Counted from the first letter of the stretch, positions 1-7,468 are shown. The stretch is DNA of 13,758 nt from Gammaproteobacteria bacterium (GCA_020047885.1 JAIFNF010000030.1:1-13758); one strand, 5' to 3'. Notes: generated by a model not told the origin, from the letters alone. A program made the numbers and translations.

Positions 1-1315
1 GTGTGGTAAAGGACGCCACGGCGATGACGATAGGGAACCAGCCGCCTTGCAGTAGCTTGATGGCGTTGGCGGAGAAGAAGGCGAGGTCAATTAGCAACAA
101 CGCGCCCAGCAGAGGCAACGCTAACCAAGGATGCCAGCGCCAGGCCAGGATGACGACAAACGATACTAGAATGGTGTCAATCATCATCGTCCCGGTGACG
201 GCGATGCCATAAGCGGCGGCGAGATTACTGGAGGACTGGAAGCCAAACACCAAGGCCATGACCGCTAGATAGAGCGTCCAGTTGGTGAAGGGCACATAGA
301 TTTGGCCAGCTTCCATGTGCGAGGTATGCACGATCTTCATCCGGGGCAGATAGCCCAGTTGCACCGCCTGCCGGGCGACCGAGAAGGCTCCGGAGATGAC
401 CGCTTGTGACGCGATCACCGTGGCGCACGTCGCCAGCATCACCATCGGGATGAGCGCCCAATCGGGAGCCAGCAGATAAAACGGACTCTGGATCGCGGTG
501 GGATCCTGGAGCAGGAGTGCACCCTGGCCGTAGTAATTGAGTACCAGCGCCGGCAGGACGAAGCTGAACCAGGCGGCCCGGATTGGGAATTTACCGAAAT
601 GGCCCATGTCGGTGTAGAGCGCTTCGCCACCGGTCACTGCCAGCACTACCGCGCCGAGAGCCAGGAAGCTGGCGCTGGGATGGCTGACCAGAAATTCTAG
701 CGCGTAGCTTGGATTAAGGGCTACCAACACGGACGGCGCTTGCCAGATGTTAATTAAACCCAGCACCGCCAGGATACCGAACCAGGCGCACATGATCGGC
801 CCGAAGAATCGACCCATCGCACCCGTGCCATGTCGCTGAATCCAGAACAGCCCAGTGAGCACCACCGCGGTGATCGGCAGGACATAGTGCTTCAACGACG
901 GCGCAATCACCTCTAGCCCTTCGACCGCGCTCAGTACCGAAATGGCTGGCGTGATCATGCTGTCCCCGTAGAACAGCGCCGCAGCGAAAATGCCGAGCAT
1001 GGTCACAAACCACGTCGCTCGGGAGTTTTTGGTCAGCTCGGTGACACGGGCGAGTAGCGCCAGACTCCCGCCTTCGCCGCGATTGTCCGCACGCATGATA
1101 ATGGCGACGTACTTGAGGGTGACCAGCGCCATGATGGTCCAAAAAATCAGCGACAACACACCAAGAATGCTGGCGGGTTCCACCGCCATCGGGTGATGTC
1201 CGGCGAAGGTTTCCTTGAGCGCATAGAGCGGACTGGTGCCAATATCGCCAAAGACGACCCCGATCGCGCCGATGATCAGCGTGGATGAACTGCTCTTGTG
1301 CTCATGGGCAGACAT
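1..1315 (-). CDS. kup: Kup low-affinity K+ transporter (C-terminus off the left edge)
   Basis: Inner-membrane K+ uptake protein of the Kup/HAK/KT family, which brings in K+ probably by H+ symport. The 438 codons present cover roughly the membrane core of a family usually about 620 residues long; the remaining membrane part and the cytoplasmic C-terminal domain lie beyond position 1. Recognition rests on the N-terminal signature GDIGTSPLY (residues 23-31), RADNRGEGG (75-83), and a long series of hydrophobic segments including [19 protein letters not shown]. The ATG at 1315-1313 is chosen because it starts the protein just before the family's conserved N-terminus and is preceded by a purine-rich AGAGAGG about 11 bases upstream. 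The gene lies 65 bases downstream of the K+ channel gene on the same strand, so the two may be cotranscribed. No frameshift was seen. Family assignment is certain; transport mode is family knowledge. Confidence 0.96.
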   Translation of the reverse strand, partial: MSAHEHKSSSSTLIIGAIGVVFGDIGTSPLYALKETFAGHHPMAVEPASILGVLSLIFWTIMALVTLKYVAIIMRADNRGEGGSLALLARVTELTKNSRATWFVTMLGIFAAALFYGDSMITPAISVLSAVEGLEVIAPSLKHYVLPITAVVLTGLFWIQRHGTGAMGRFFGPIMCAWFGILAVLGLINIWQAPSVLVALNPSYALEFLVSHPSASFLALGAVVLAVTGGEALYTDMGHFGKFPIRAAWFSFVLPALVLNYYGQGALLLQDPTAIQSPFYLLAPDWALIPMVMLATCATVIASQAVISGAFSVARQAVQLGYLPRMKIVHTSHMEAGQIYVPFTNWTLYLAVMALVFGFQSSSNLAAAYGIAVTGTMMIDTILVSFVVILAWRWHPWLALPLLGALLLIDLAFFSANAIKLLQGGWFPIVIAVASFTT

Positions 1316-1380
1316 GGATTCTTAAACCTCTCTTGTTGTCGTTGTTGACCCGATACTGGTGCTGGGTAACCGGGTTGATG

Positions 1381-3039
1381 TCAGGTGCGCGGTCGATTAG
1401 CGACTGGCGTCGCCTCGAATTCGCGCAAGTAGTGATCCAGGCTATTGGTCGTTCCGCAGATGAACAGGACATCATCCGGACCGATCTGGAAGGCATCCTC
1501 GAAGGTGACGAACACGTCCTGGTTCCGCTCCACCGCGACGACCGCCGCACCGGTGCGTTCACGCACCTGGGCATGCCAGGGATGCACGCCGGCCAGTGCT
1601 CCAGCGTTAACCCGGATAAACTTGAGGCGTTGTTCCACCGCAACCACATGATCGCCAAGCAGGTGGTAGGCGAGAATTTGTCCGGCCACCTGACCTACCG
1701 ACAGGGCAAAGTCTGCGCCCGCCTGATAGAGTCGCGCCACGTTCGGTGCCCGATTGACCCGGACGATGAGGGGAGCCTCGGGCGCGTAATCACGGACTAC
1801 GGCGGTGGCGAATACCCCTTCGCTGTCGTTGCTTAACGCGAGTACCACGGCGCTTGCGGTGCGCACGTTAGCGCGGGCCAACGTGGCGTGTTCCAGCACG
1901 TTGCCGACGATGTCTACCCCCGGCGTGAGGTGCTGGTCAATGACGAGGGTGAGTTCGTTGGCGTCGCGCAGCATCTCCACGACCTTGCGTCCCACCGTGC
2001 CGTAACCGGCTACGATGATGGGACCGGTGCGCCGAATCGGCGCGGCCAGGCGTTCGACCTGGGTCAGATTAGCGTGAGCGCCGACTAATACCAGGATCGC
2101 GCCCGGTTCGATCCGGGTGTCCGATCCGGTGGGAATGGTGAAGTGCCCCCCACGCCACTGGCCAATGACCGTGACCCCGTGCTGTTCACGCAACTTCAGA
2201 CTCCCGAGGGGCTGTCCGGCCAATGGGCTGTCCGCCCGGACCCGGAATTCAGCGAGACCCACCTGCGCACTGAGCAGATGCAGGCCCTCCGCCGGGGGAC
2301 TGATGCGATTGCTGGCCCGGGCCGCCAGCGCTGCGCCGAGGACATGCGTCGGGGTATAGACGGCGGAAGCGCCCACTTGAAGCATGGGCGCCCGGTAGAG
2401 GGGATCATTCGCCAGGGCGTAAATCGGCCCGGTAAACCCTTGTTCACGGGCCATCAGAATGCAGGTGGCGTTAGCGTGATCATTGGCGTTGGCGACGATG
2501 GCCCTTGCTTGGTCAATGCCGGTCAACACCTGCGGGTCTTCATCGAGCTGGCCCACCACCACCGGATACCCGCGATCCCGCAGATTGCGAGCCAGCGCGA
2601 GGTCTTCTTCAAAGATGACGAAGGCGGACTGCGCCTGCTGAAACTCCTCCAACAGCGAGTCAATCGCCGGACCATAGCCGTAGAACAGCACGCGCCCAGC
2701 CATCGGCGGCAGGGAACGTGGCAGCCGCATCTCGAACCTTTCCTCGATATAGGGCAGCACATATACGGGAAAGACCAGCACCAGAAAAAACATGCCGACG
2801 AACTGGGTCAGGATGACCAGCAAGATCATGACCGGGTGATGCCAAGGGGCATAGGCACCGTAGCCGGTGGTGGTCAGGGTCTCGGAAGCCCATTCCAGAC
2901 TCGACCAAAAATTTACTGGTTTGCCTTCCAGATAGGTTGAACCGACCATGTAGAGCAGGGCGAAAAACAACAATGCCGCAGGCACACTGGCCAGCAGCAC
3001 AATCAATCGCTGAGTTGAACGCTGAAATCGTTGAGTCAC
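1381..3039 (-). CDS. Two-TM potassium channel with tandem RCK (TrkA-N/TrkA-C) domains
   Basis: A 552-aa ligand-gated K+ channel subunit. Domains: membrane helix about 12-32; pore loop with selectivity filter TTGYG (57-61); second helix about 70-96; first Rossmann RCK-N about 114-240 with a degenerate nucleotide loop GYGPAI; first RCK-C about 259-320; second RCK-N about 340-460 with an intact GYGTVG; second RCK-C about 471-531. Having both RCK units in one chain, rather than a separate soluble partner, resembles GsuK of Geobacter. By family knowledge such channels tetramerise in the inner membrane and are gated by nucleotides or ions. The degenerate first loop suggests only the second RCK binds dinucleotide classically (inference). 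Filter residue 2 is Thr instead of the commoner Val, and the usual Asp after GYG is Ala. The start is GTG: an in-frame TAA lies ten codons upstream and the next ATG would delete TM1. No good ribosome-binding site is visible. kup follows. Confidence 0.9.
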   Translation of the reverse strand: MTQRFQRSTQRLIVLLASVPAALLFFALLYMVGSTYLEGKPVNFWSSLEWASETLTTTGYGAYAPWHHPVMILLVILTQFVGMFFLVLVFPVYVLPYIEERFEMRLPRSLPPMAGRVLFYGYGPAIDSLLEEFQQAQSAFVIFEEDLALARNLRDRGYPVVVGQLDEDPQVLTGIDQARAIVANANDHANATCILMAREQGFTGPIYALANDPLYRAPMLQVGASAVYTPTHVLGAALAARASNRISPPAEGLHLLSAQVGLAEFRVRADSPLAGQPLGSLKLREQHGVTVIGQWRGGHFTIPTGSDTRIEPGAILVLVGAHANLTQVERLAAPIRRTGPIIVAGYGTVGRKVVEMLRDANELTLVIDQHLTPGVDIVGNVLEHATLARANVRTASAVVLALSNDSEGVFATAVVRDYAPEAPLIVRVNRAPNVARLYQAGADFALSVGQVAGQILAYHLLGDHVVAVEQRLKFIRVNAGALAGVHPWHAQVRERTGAAVVAVERNQDVFVTFEDAFQIGPDDVLFICGTTNSLDHYLREFEATPVANRPRT

Positions 3040-3326
3040 GGCGGGTTGATTAAAAGGCGATCTGAGTTAGCCATTGAATCTGAATGATGACCTTCTGTAA
3101 ATTTTTCCGTGGTTCAAACTATGAGGCGCTGGTTGGTTTTTTAAAAAATCATTATTTATCAATTTATTAAATGATAATTTAGTACGTCTCCACGCGCTAT
3201 GGGAACCCGGTTATCAAGCTATTTCTCTCAAGGTTGTATTTGCATCAGGCGAAAAAAGCGCACAACTTAATCTTTTAATATATTAATAATTAATGATATT
3301 TATACTTAATCAGACTAAACTAGTAC
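3040..3326. other. AT-rich spacer between parB and the channel gene
   Basis: No gene is supported here. The stretch is markedly AT-richer than its flanks. It holds perfect 12-bp palindromes at 3137-3148 (T6A6) and 3275-3286 (TTAATATATTAA), and a TTATCA/TGATAA inverted repeat at 3156-3161 and 3172-3177. It must carry the 3' end of the parAB transcript and probably the promoter of the channel gene. Type Ia partition systems often have their centromere just downstream of parB, so a parS-like role is possible, but no recognised parS sequence was found. The palindromes could also be chance in AT-rich DNA. Confidence 0.45.
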
Positions 3327-4223
3327 CTATTGTTCTGCCTCCTGGATGCCCAACCGCTCCAGCAGGCCATCGCACTCGTCGAGGCTGGCAAAGCCGATTT
3401 CGATGCGACCGCGACCCCGAACGGCGTCATAGCGCAGACGCACCGGCGCGGCCAGCCGTTCCTGCAACCGTTCTTCCAGTTGCACCAGGTTAGGATCGCG
3501 CGGCGTGAGCATCGGCGGTTGTGGGCGAACTTTGCCAGCCAGCGCCGCTCGTTGCCGCTCCAGTTCCCGAACGCTCCAATCTTCAGCGACGGCTTGTTCC
3601 GCCAGTCGGAGTTGCGCATCGTTTGGCAGGCTCAGCAACGTCTTGCCATGCCCAGCTTCCAGGCGACCCGCTTCGATATGCGCTTGCACCGCCGGTTCGA
3701 GATTCAGCAATCCCAGCGCCCGGCTGATCGCTGTTTGCGAAATTCCTAGTAATTCAGCCAGTTGTTCCTGAGTCAGGCCAAACTCTTCCCGCAATCGCCG
3801 CAGCGCCCGCCCTTCCTCGACCGGATTCAATGCCCGGCGCAGCAGATTCTCGACCAGCGCAATGGCGGCAGCGGTTCGATCATCAGCTTCCCGCACGACC
3901 ACCGGAACCTGAGTCAACCCGGCCTGCCGTGCCGCCTGCCAGCGCATGTGTCCGGCCAGAATTTCATGGCTGCCATCGGCCAGGGGCCGCGCTACCAGAG
4001 GTTCAATCACACCAAATTGGCGGATGCTCTGCGCCAGTTCCACTAGGTAAGCCTCATCGATCTGTTGCCGGGGCTGGTAGCGGCCCGCGATGAGTTGATC
4101 AATGTCCAACGACTGAATGACCGAAGGGGTAGGGTCTTCCCCCTCCAGCAGACCACTGTCGAAACTGTGGCCACCCGCGCCGATCCAGTCGCCCAGGCTG
4201 CGCAACGGCTTGCGACGGCTCAT
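3327..4223 (-). CDS. parB: ParB-family partition protein
   Basis: A 298-aa centromere-binding partition protein expected to work with the ParA encoded immediately upstream. Visible parts: ParB/Srx N-terminal domain about 37-130 with the GRYQPRQQID box (47-56), the arginine-motif region ILAGHMRWQAAR (88-99) and the ENLLRRALNPVEEGRA box (125-140); helix-turn-helix about 149-173 (LTQEQLAELLGISQTAISRA); linker helices to about 230; C-terminal dimerisation segment about 260-293 (RLRYDAVRGRGRIEIGF). Length is typical. In chromosomal ParBs the CTP-binding motif reads GERRxRA; here it is GHMRWQA, so Glu and the first Arg are replaced, which may alter or abolish CTP use (inference). The start codon overlaps the parA stop as ATGA (4220-4223), indicating translational coupling. 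The gene is not next to gidA/rsmG, unlike most chromosomal par loci. Paralogues such as nucleoid-occlusion proteins or plasmid ParBs are alternatives within the family. Confidence 0.92.
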   Translation of the reverse strand: MSRRKPLRSLGDWIGAGGHSFDSGLLEGEDPTPSVIQSLDIDQLIAGRYQPRQQIDEAYLVELAQSIRQFGVIEPLVARPLADGSHEILAGHMRWQAARQAGLTQVPVVVREADDRTAAAIALVENLLRRALNPVEEGRALRRLREEFGLTQEQLAELLGISQTAISRALGLLNLEPAVQAHIEAGRLEAGHGKTLLSLPNDAQLRLAEQAVAEDWSVRELERQRAALAGKVRPQPPMLTPRDPNLVQLEERLQERLAAPVRLRYDAVRGRGRIEIGFASLDECDGLLERLGIQEAEQ

Positions 4224-5428
4224 GCCAGCGCCCTCCCCCGTCCGGCTTCAGCGGCTTCTATCCCGCTCAGGATTTCCTGTTGCCAGAGTTGGCGCACCGC
4301 CAGCAGAATTTCAGCATTGACCCCATCCAGCATCATAATCGCCCGGTTGTAGGTGTCGCGGGAGCCACGCGGCTGGTCGATCTCGTAAATGCTGACCTGG
4401 TCGCTGGCCGACTTTTGCAATTCCTTGGTCAGACCCATGCGGTTGCTCAGAATCAGTTCGCCATACGCGCCATTGATGACGGCGATATTGTTCAGGGTTT
4501 CTGTGCTGTTATCGACTTTGGTCAACAGAATATTCAGCCGCTGGACGTTGATTTCCCGTTCATACAAGGCGCAGACCTGCTCCAGGATGCGGAAATACTG
4601 GACGCTGGAGGAAATGTCGTACATGTGCGGGACGATAGGCATGACGATCAAATTAGCGGCGGCAATGGCGTTCATTGACAGCATCCCCAGCGACGGCGGC
4701 GTGTCGATGATGATCACATCGTAGCGGTCTTCAACGGTCTTCAGCGCCCGATGCAAGCGCACCGGCGGCGGCCCCATCGCCGCGTTCTGCCGTTCTTCGG
4801 GTTGCGATAGTTGCCAGTCGGTGTATTGCAGCGCCAGTCGCGCCGGAATCAGATCGAGATTATCCCAGTGCGTGCGCTTGACGGCTTGGGCCAGTAAGTC
4901 CGCGCCCTCGGTCAGGGCTGGGAACAAGTCGTCGCCGTCGCCGAGATCCAGGTCGGGAATAAAACCGAAGGCACCGGTGATCGTCGCCTGGGGATCGGCG
5001 TCCACCAGCAATACCCGGTAACCTTCGCGCGCGAGATACTGGGCGAAATGCAGCGACATGGTGGTTTTCGCGACCCCACCTTTGAGGTTGGAAAACACTA
5101 CCCGTACACAGTGGGCATCGGCTGGGCGGGCGGGGCGCTTACCGATAATTTCGCGGATGCGGGTGACTTCATTGTAATTATAGATGCGCCGTTGTGTGGA
5201 ACCCGCTTCCACCAGTCGGGGCTCGGGTAGATCACCGCGCCCTTCTAGATTGCGGATATGGTTAGCGGTGCAACCGGCCAGTTGTGCCGCCCGTTCGATA
5301 CCGAATTCGGGCAGAGTTTTGACGGTATGCCGTGCATCCAGCGCATCCAGCAATCGTTGCTGCATCTGGCCACCACGCTCGGCGGCGTTGCGGCACAGAG
5401 TTCGAAAGTTGAATCGCATAGCTTGCAT
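4220..5428 (-). CDS. parA: ParA-family partition ATPase, type Ia with N-terminal HTH
   Basis: A 402-aa deviant-Walker ATPase that positions DNA bound by ParB, using ATP-dependent nonspecific DNA binding. Walker A KGGVAKTT (116-123, signature Lys116), A' motif DADPQA (143-148), Walker B VIIIDTPPS (238-246). Ahead of the ATPase is a MerR-like helix-turn-helix about 41-95 (ERAAQLAGCTANHIRNLEGR, ending RRIYNYNEVTRIREII). This extra DNA-binding domain is the mark of type Ia partition ATPases such as P1 ParA and F SopA, which repress their own operon. The start at 5428 is preceded by TTGGAG seven bases upstream; a second in-frame ATG three codons later is possible. Operon parA-parB with a 4-base overlap. 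The divergent upstream region carries an inverted repeat (5454-5528) that is a candidate autoregulatory operator. Plasmid-style architecture within apparently chromosomal neighbours suggests acquisition or a second replicon. Confidence 0.93.
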   Translation of the reverse strand: MQAMRFNFRTLCRNAAERGGQMQQRLLDALDARHTVKTLPEFGIERAAQLAGCTANHIRNLEGRGDLPEPRLVEAGSTQRRIYNYNEVTRIREIIGKRPARPADAHCVRVVFSNLKGGVAKTTMSLHFAQYLAREGYRVLLVDADPQATITGAFGFIPDLDLGDGDDLFPALTEGADLLAQAVKRTHWDNLDLIPARLALQYTDWQLSQPEERQNAAMGPPPVRLHRALKTVEDRYDVIIIDTPPSLGMLSMNAIAAANLIVMPIVPHMYDISSSVQYFRILEQVCALYEREINVQRLNILLTKVDNSTETLNNIAVINGAYGELILSNRMGLTKELQKSASDQVSIYEIDQPRGSRDTYNRAIMMLDGVNAEILLAVRQLWQQEILSGIEAAEAGRGRALA

Positions 5429-5453
5429 GGGGATGCTCCAAATAGATATAAAC

Positions 5454-5528
5454 TGATTGTGCGTACTTTTAGTGCATTAAGCGATAATTTTGACGTACTA
5501 TTCATCATAAAACAACCAGACACAATCA
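5454..5528. promoter_or_regulatory. Candidate parA operator: 8-bp inverted repeat plus internal direct repeat
   Basis: TGATTGTG at 5454-5461 is matched by its exact inverse CACAATCA at 5521-5528. Between them CGTACT occurs twice in direct orientation (5462-5467 and 5494-5499, 32 bases apart, about three helical turns). The pair brackets the region where the parA promoter must lie, 26-100 bases upstream of the parA start, as expected for autoregulation by the ParA helix-turn-helix. I could not settle on -35 and -10 boxes. Chance occurrence of an 8-bp repeat in AT-rich DNA is possible. Confidence 0.35.
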
Positions 5529-5655
5529 TCGTTTTTTGATGGAATTCAGTCAGGATTCATTCTGAGTAGTTAAAAATGTAAACTGATATTGAATAAAGGT
5601 GAGGCGCTGGCGTGGCTGAATTCGTCATCTAATGACTGCCGTGGAGGTCTTCGCG

Positions 5656-6057
5656 ATGAAACTGAAAAGTGTATTGATGAGCGTGGGATTGTTGCTGGCT
5701 GGCGCCAGCGCAATGCCGGTGATGGCGGAAAATTTTCGCCCGGAACGCGGGGTGCGTTGCGATGACGCGGTGAGCGTTTGCTATGAACGTGGGGAACCGA
5801 GCGTTGAAATGACCCGACGTTACTTTGGTCGCGATGCTGCCCGGCGCTTGGGTCGTGATTTGCGACGCGAGGAGCGGGGCTATGGGTCGCGCATGTTCTA
5901 TCCTGAACGGGGGGTGCGTTGCGACCGTCGCCAGGAAGTGTGCTACAACCGGCGCGGTAATCCGGATATCGGGTTGACGCAAGAGCATTTAGGCCCCTCG
6001 GCTGCACGCCGGTTGTCCCGGCAACTGTCCGGAAGGGGCTATCAGGGGCATGATTAA
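5656..6057 (+). CDS. Secreted protein with two tandem Cys-pair repeats (YcgJ/Fels-1-like)
   Basis: A 133-aa predicted periplasmic or secreted protein of unknown function. An N-terminal signal peptide (KLK, hydrophobic core about 5-19) probably ends after VMA at residue 24. The mature protein is two copies of one module, about 27-69 and 81-125. Both follow the pattern F-x-PERGVRCD, six residues between two cysteines, VCY, a Gly/Pro turn, then (M/L)T, a tyrosine- or histidine-containing helix, (F/L)G, AARRL. Cysteines pair as C35/C42 and C89/C96, plausible disulfides. The GVxCD...C...LT..xLG..AA pattern resembles the Fels-1 prophage-protein-like/YcgJ family from memory; those are usually single-module. 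The ATG at 5656 is preferred over the in-frame ATG at 5632 because GGAGG sits at 5643-5647 and the signal peptide begins there. Transcribed divergently from parA. The mature protein is highly basic and Arg-rich. Confidence 0.72.
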   Translation: MKLKSVLMSVGLLLAGASAMPVMAENFRPERGVRCDDAVSVCYERGEPSVEMTRRYFGRDAARRLGRDLRREERGYGSRMFYPERGVRCDRRQEVCYNRRGNPDIGLTQEHLGPSAARRLSRQLSGRGYQGHD

Positions 6058-6068
6058 ATCGCTCCACG

Positions 6069-6097
6069 TTGAAAGAAATATTCAGGCGGCTTACGCT
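6069..6097 (+). promoter_or_regulatory. Possible sigma70-type promoter before the small Cys protein
   Basis: TTGAAA at 6069-6074 and TACGCT at 6092-6097 are 17 bases apart, 25 bases before the start codon at 6122. The -35 matches five of six consensus bases and the -10 three of six. The 7-bp inverted repeat CGCTCCA/TGGAGCG (6060-6066 and 6102-6108) brackets it and could be an operator. Confidence 0.35.
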
Positions 6098-6121
6098 AGG
6101 CTGGAGCGTTAGGAGTAGGCG

Positions 6122-6322
6122 ATGAGTAGTTGGGGTTGCCCACACGAGTGGGATGGAAGGTGTCAACATGTCCAGGGACGGATCTGTGATCCGGGGATGA
6201 AGGGTTGTGTGCTGGCCGGACGTTTCCGGTTCAGCAACGAGGCCAAAAATCGCCCGCCGCGCCCGGCTGGAAAATCGCCTGGCTCGCCGGAGCCTGCTGG
6301 ATCAAACAGAGCCCACGACTGA
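6122..6322 (+). CDS. Small four-cysteine protein, conserved-looking, function unknown
   Basis: A 66-aa soluble protein with four cysteines at 6, 14, 22 and 29 in near-regular spacing (C-x7-C-x7-C-x6-C), with WGCPHEWDG, CDPGMKGCV and GRFRFS as the striking motifs. The spacing and the neighbouring His8 and His16 suggest a small metal site such as Zn or Fe, but this is inference. The second half is basic, Pro-rich and probably disordered. It is taken as real because TAGGAG lies seven bases before the ATG, a promoter-like pair lies upstream, and a strong intrinsic terminator begins ten bases after the stop. I recall similar short WGCPHE...CDPGMKGC proteins in other gammaproteobacteria without an assigned function. 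No signal peptide or membrane segment. Confidence 0.68.
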   Translation: MSSWGCPHEWDGRCQHVQGRICDPGMKGCVLAGRFRFSNEAKNRPPRPAGKSPGSPEPAGSNRAHD

Positions 6323-6331
6323 TTACGTGAT

Positions 6332-6362
6332 CCGCGTTCGTCTTCGGGCGAGCGCGGTTTTT
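6332..6362 (+). terminator. Intrinsic terminator with UUCG tetraloop
   Basis: Left stem CCGCGTTCGTC (6332-6342), loop TTCG (6343-6346), right stem GGCGAGCGCGG (6347-6357) and a T run 6358-6362. All eleven positions pair (two as G-U), closed by the exceptionally stable C(UUCG)G loop. It ends the small Cys gene. It also lies only 31 bases before the preferred hemerythrin start, leaving little room for a promoter there. Confidence 0.88.
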
Positions 6363-6392
6363 AATGGGATACCGATGAGGAAGAACGCAGAT

Positions 6393-7004
6393 ATGTCGAT
6401 GCTGTCCAACGACCAGGATGCAGAACAAAGAACACGACTCATCCTTCGACCCTCGAAACACCAATCAGTGGAAGTCACAGAAAACCTGATGAAAAAACCG
6501 GATGATACTGTCGTCGATAAACCGGAACCGGTCATCACGGATTACCAAAAAATCAAGATTAGTGCCGTCGACTGGAATAACACTTATAGTCTGGATATAC
6601 CTGAAATAGATGAACAGCATAAAACACTATTCACTTTAATCAATGAACTCTGGGAAGCTATCGCCAACCGAGTCTCTGTCGAAAATCAGCTCCCCCTCAT
6701 TGGCAAACTGGAAAATTACACCCTAACGCATTTCTCTCAGGAAGAGAGTTTTATGCGAGATATTAAATATCCAAAATTCAATGCTCATAAAAAAATGCAT
6801 GAACAATTTGCAGAACGCATTGCTGACGAAAAAGCCCGTGTATTTTCAGGTAACGGATTTTCATTGGATATTTTATATTTTCTGAAAGACTGGCTGATCA
6901 ACCATATTTCGATAGCCGACAAGGATTACGCAAACTTTTTAAAAGCAGGTCAATCGAAATTTTCCATTGTCCGCTTCTTCAAGAGACTGATTGGAAGAGA
7001 GTGA
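6393..7004 (+). CDS. Bacteriohemerythrin (O2-binding diiron protein)
   Basis: A 203-aa protein whose residues about 58-185 form a hemerythrin domain, a four-helix bundle that reversibly binds O2 at a non-heme diiron centre. All seven ligands are visible: H76 (DEQH), H113 and E117 (HFSQE), H132 and H136 (HKKMH), H171 and D176 (HISIAD). W61 and the preceding VDW fit the family start. About 55 residues of unconserved, charged sequence precede it, and a basic amphipathic tail (FSIVRFFKRLIGR) follows, possibly for membrane contact. No signalling domain, so a storage, delivery or sensing role cannot be distinguished. The ATG at 6393 is chosen for GAGGAAG nine bases upstream; ATG 6375 and ATG 6489 are in frame alternatives. 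The coding sequence is visibly AT-richer than its neighbours with many AAA/ATT codons, hinting at horizontal acquisition. Confidence 0.9.
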   Translation: MSMLSNDQDAEQRTRLILRPSKHQSVEVTENLMKKPDDTVVDKPEPVITDYQKIKISAVDWNNTYSLDIPEIDEQHKTLFTLINELWEAIANRVSVENQLPLIGKLENYTLTHFSQEESFMRDIKYPKFNAHKKMHEQFAERIADEKARVFSGNGFSLDILYFLKDWLINHISIADKDYANFLKAGQSKFSIVRFFKRLIGRE

Positions 7005-7273
7005 ATGAACCGACTGCTAGCCGTCTAGATTTTATCTGCAAAATGTTCCTGTTCACGTTCGGAGAAGGCTTTTAAAATCAACGATTTATCTTACCAAAGA
7101 AGATCCGGAAATTTGATTGGTTCAGAATCGTCTGACTATTGCCGAATTAGCGCTTGCCACCCGGTTTTTCTCCGCAAACATCGCTGCAATGTCTACATCA
7201 AAAATCTGTTCTTCCAACTGATTCAGCCACTATTTTGGCCTTATCCCTGGTCAATCACCCGGAGGCAACCCTC
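7005..7273. other. Gene-poor spacer after the hemerythrin gene
   Basis: No convincing gene, terminator or promoter is visible. Two short open frames start at 7113 and 7154, but neither has a ribosome-binding site or recognisable sequence, and the second is only an upstream extension of the gene at 7274. Base composition shifts from the AT-rich hemerythrin type back to the GC-rich background toward the right end. Confidence 0.5.
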
Positions 7274-7468
7274 ATGCACAGTTCCCCGCCAACCCGGCAA
7301 CGCCTGACGCTTTATCTGGTTTATGCGACCCTGCTGGCCGATCGTTCGACAGTCGAAGACACGGTAGCGGCTCACGATGAGGAGGATGCCTATCAGAAAG
7401 CCCGGACGCTGTATCCCCGTGACCGCTATGACGTGACGGTTTACCTCCAATCGGCAGATGATGATTGA
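7274..7468 (+). CDS. Small acidic hypothetical protein
   Basis: A 64-aa protein that I do not recognise. It has a hydrophobic strand-like start (LTLYLVYATLLA, 11-22), an acidic helix (VAAHDEEDAYQKARTLYP, about 31-48) and a final strand (YDVTVYLQS) with a DDD end, so a small alpha/beta fold is plausible. No cysteines and no signal peptide. The ATG at 7274 is chosen over the in-frame ATG at 7154 because GGAGG lies eight bases upstream (7261-7265). Its stop is four bases before the best lipoprotein start, so the two genes are probably cotranscribed and translationally coupled. Confidence 0.6.
   Translation: MHSSPPTRQRLTLYLVYATLLADRSTVEDTVAAHDEEDAYQKARTLYPRDRYDVTVYLQSADDD

Noticed and set aside
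225..1142. Several open frames on both strands within the left 1.2 kb
   Set aside because: All are other-frame shadows of kup, which is continuous from 1315 to the left edge.
2143..2940. 265-codon open frame on the plus strand
   Set aside because: It lies wholly antisense to the K+ channel, whose domains are clear; its translation shows no recognisable motif and results from high GC.
3040..5655. Canonical chromosomal parS (TGTTTCACGTGAAACA)
   Set aside because: Looked for around parA and parB and not seen, even with a few mismatches.
5570..6169. 199-codon minus-strand frame opposite the secreted repeat protein
   Set aside because: No ribosome-binding site or motif; the plus strand has a signal peptide, duplicated module and GGAGG.
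7113..7307. 64-codon frame before the acidic small gene
   Set aside because: No ribosome-binding site, and it overlaps in another frame the start of a better-supported gene at 7274.
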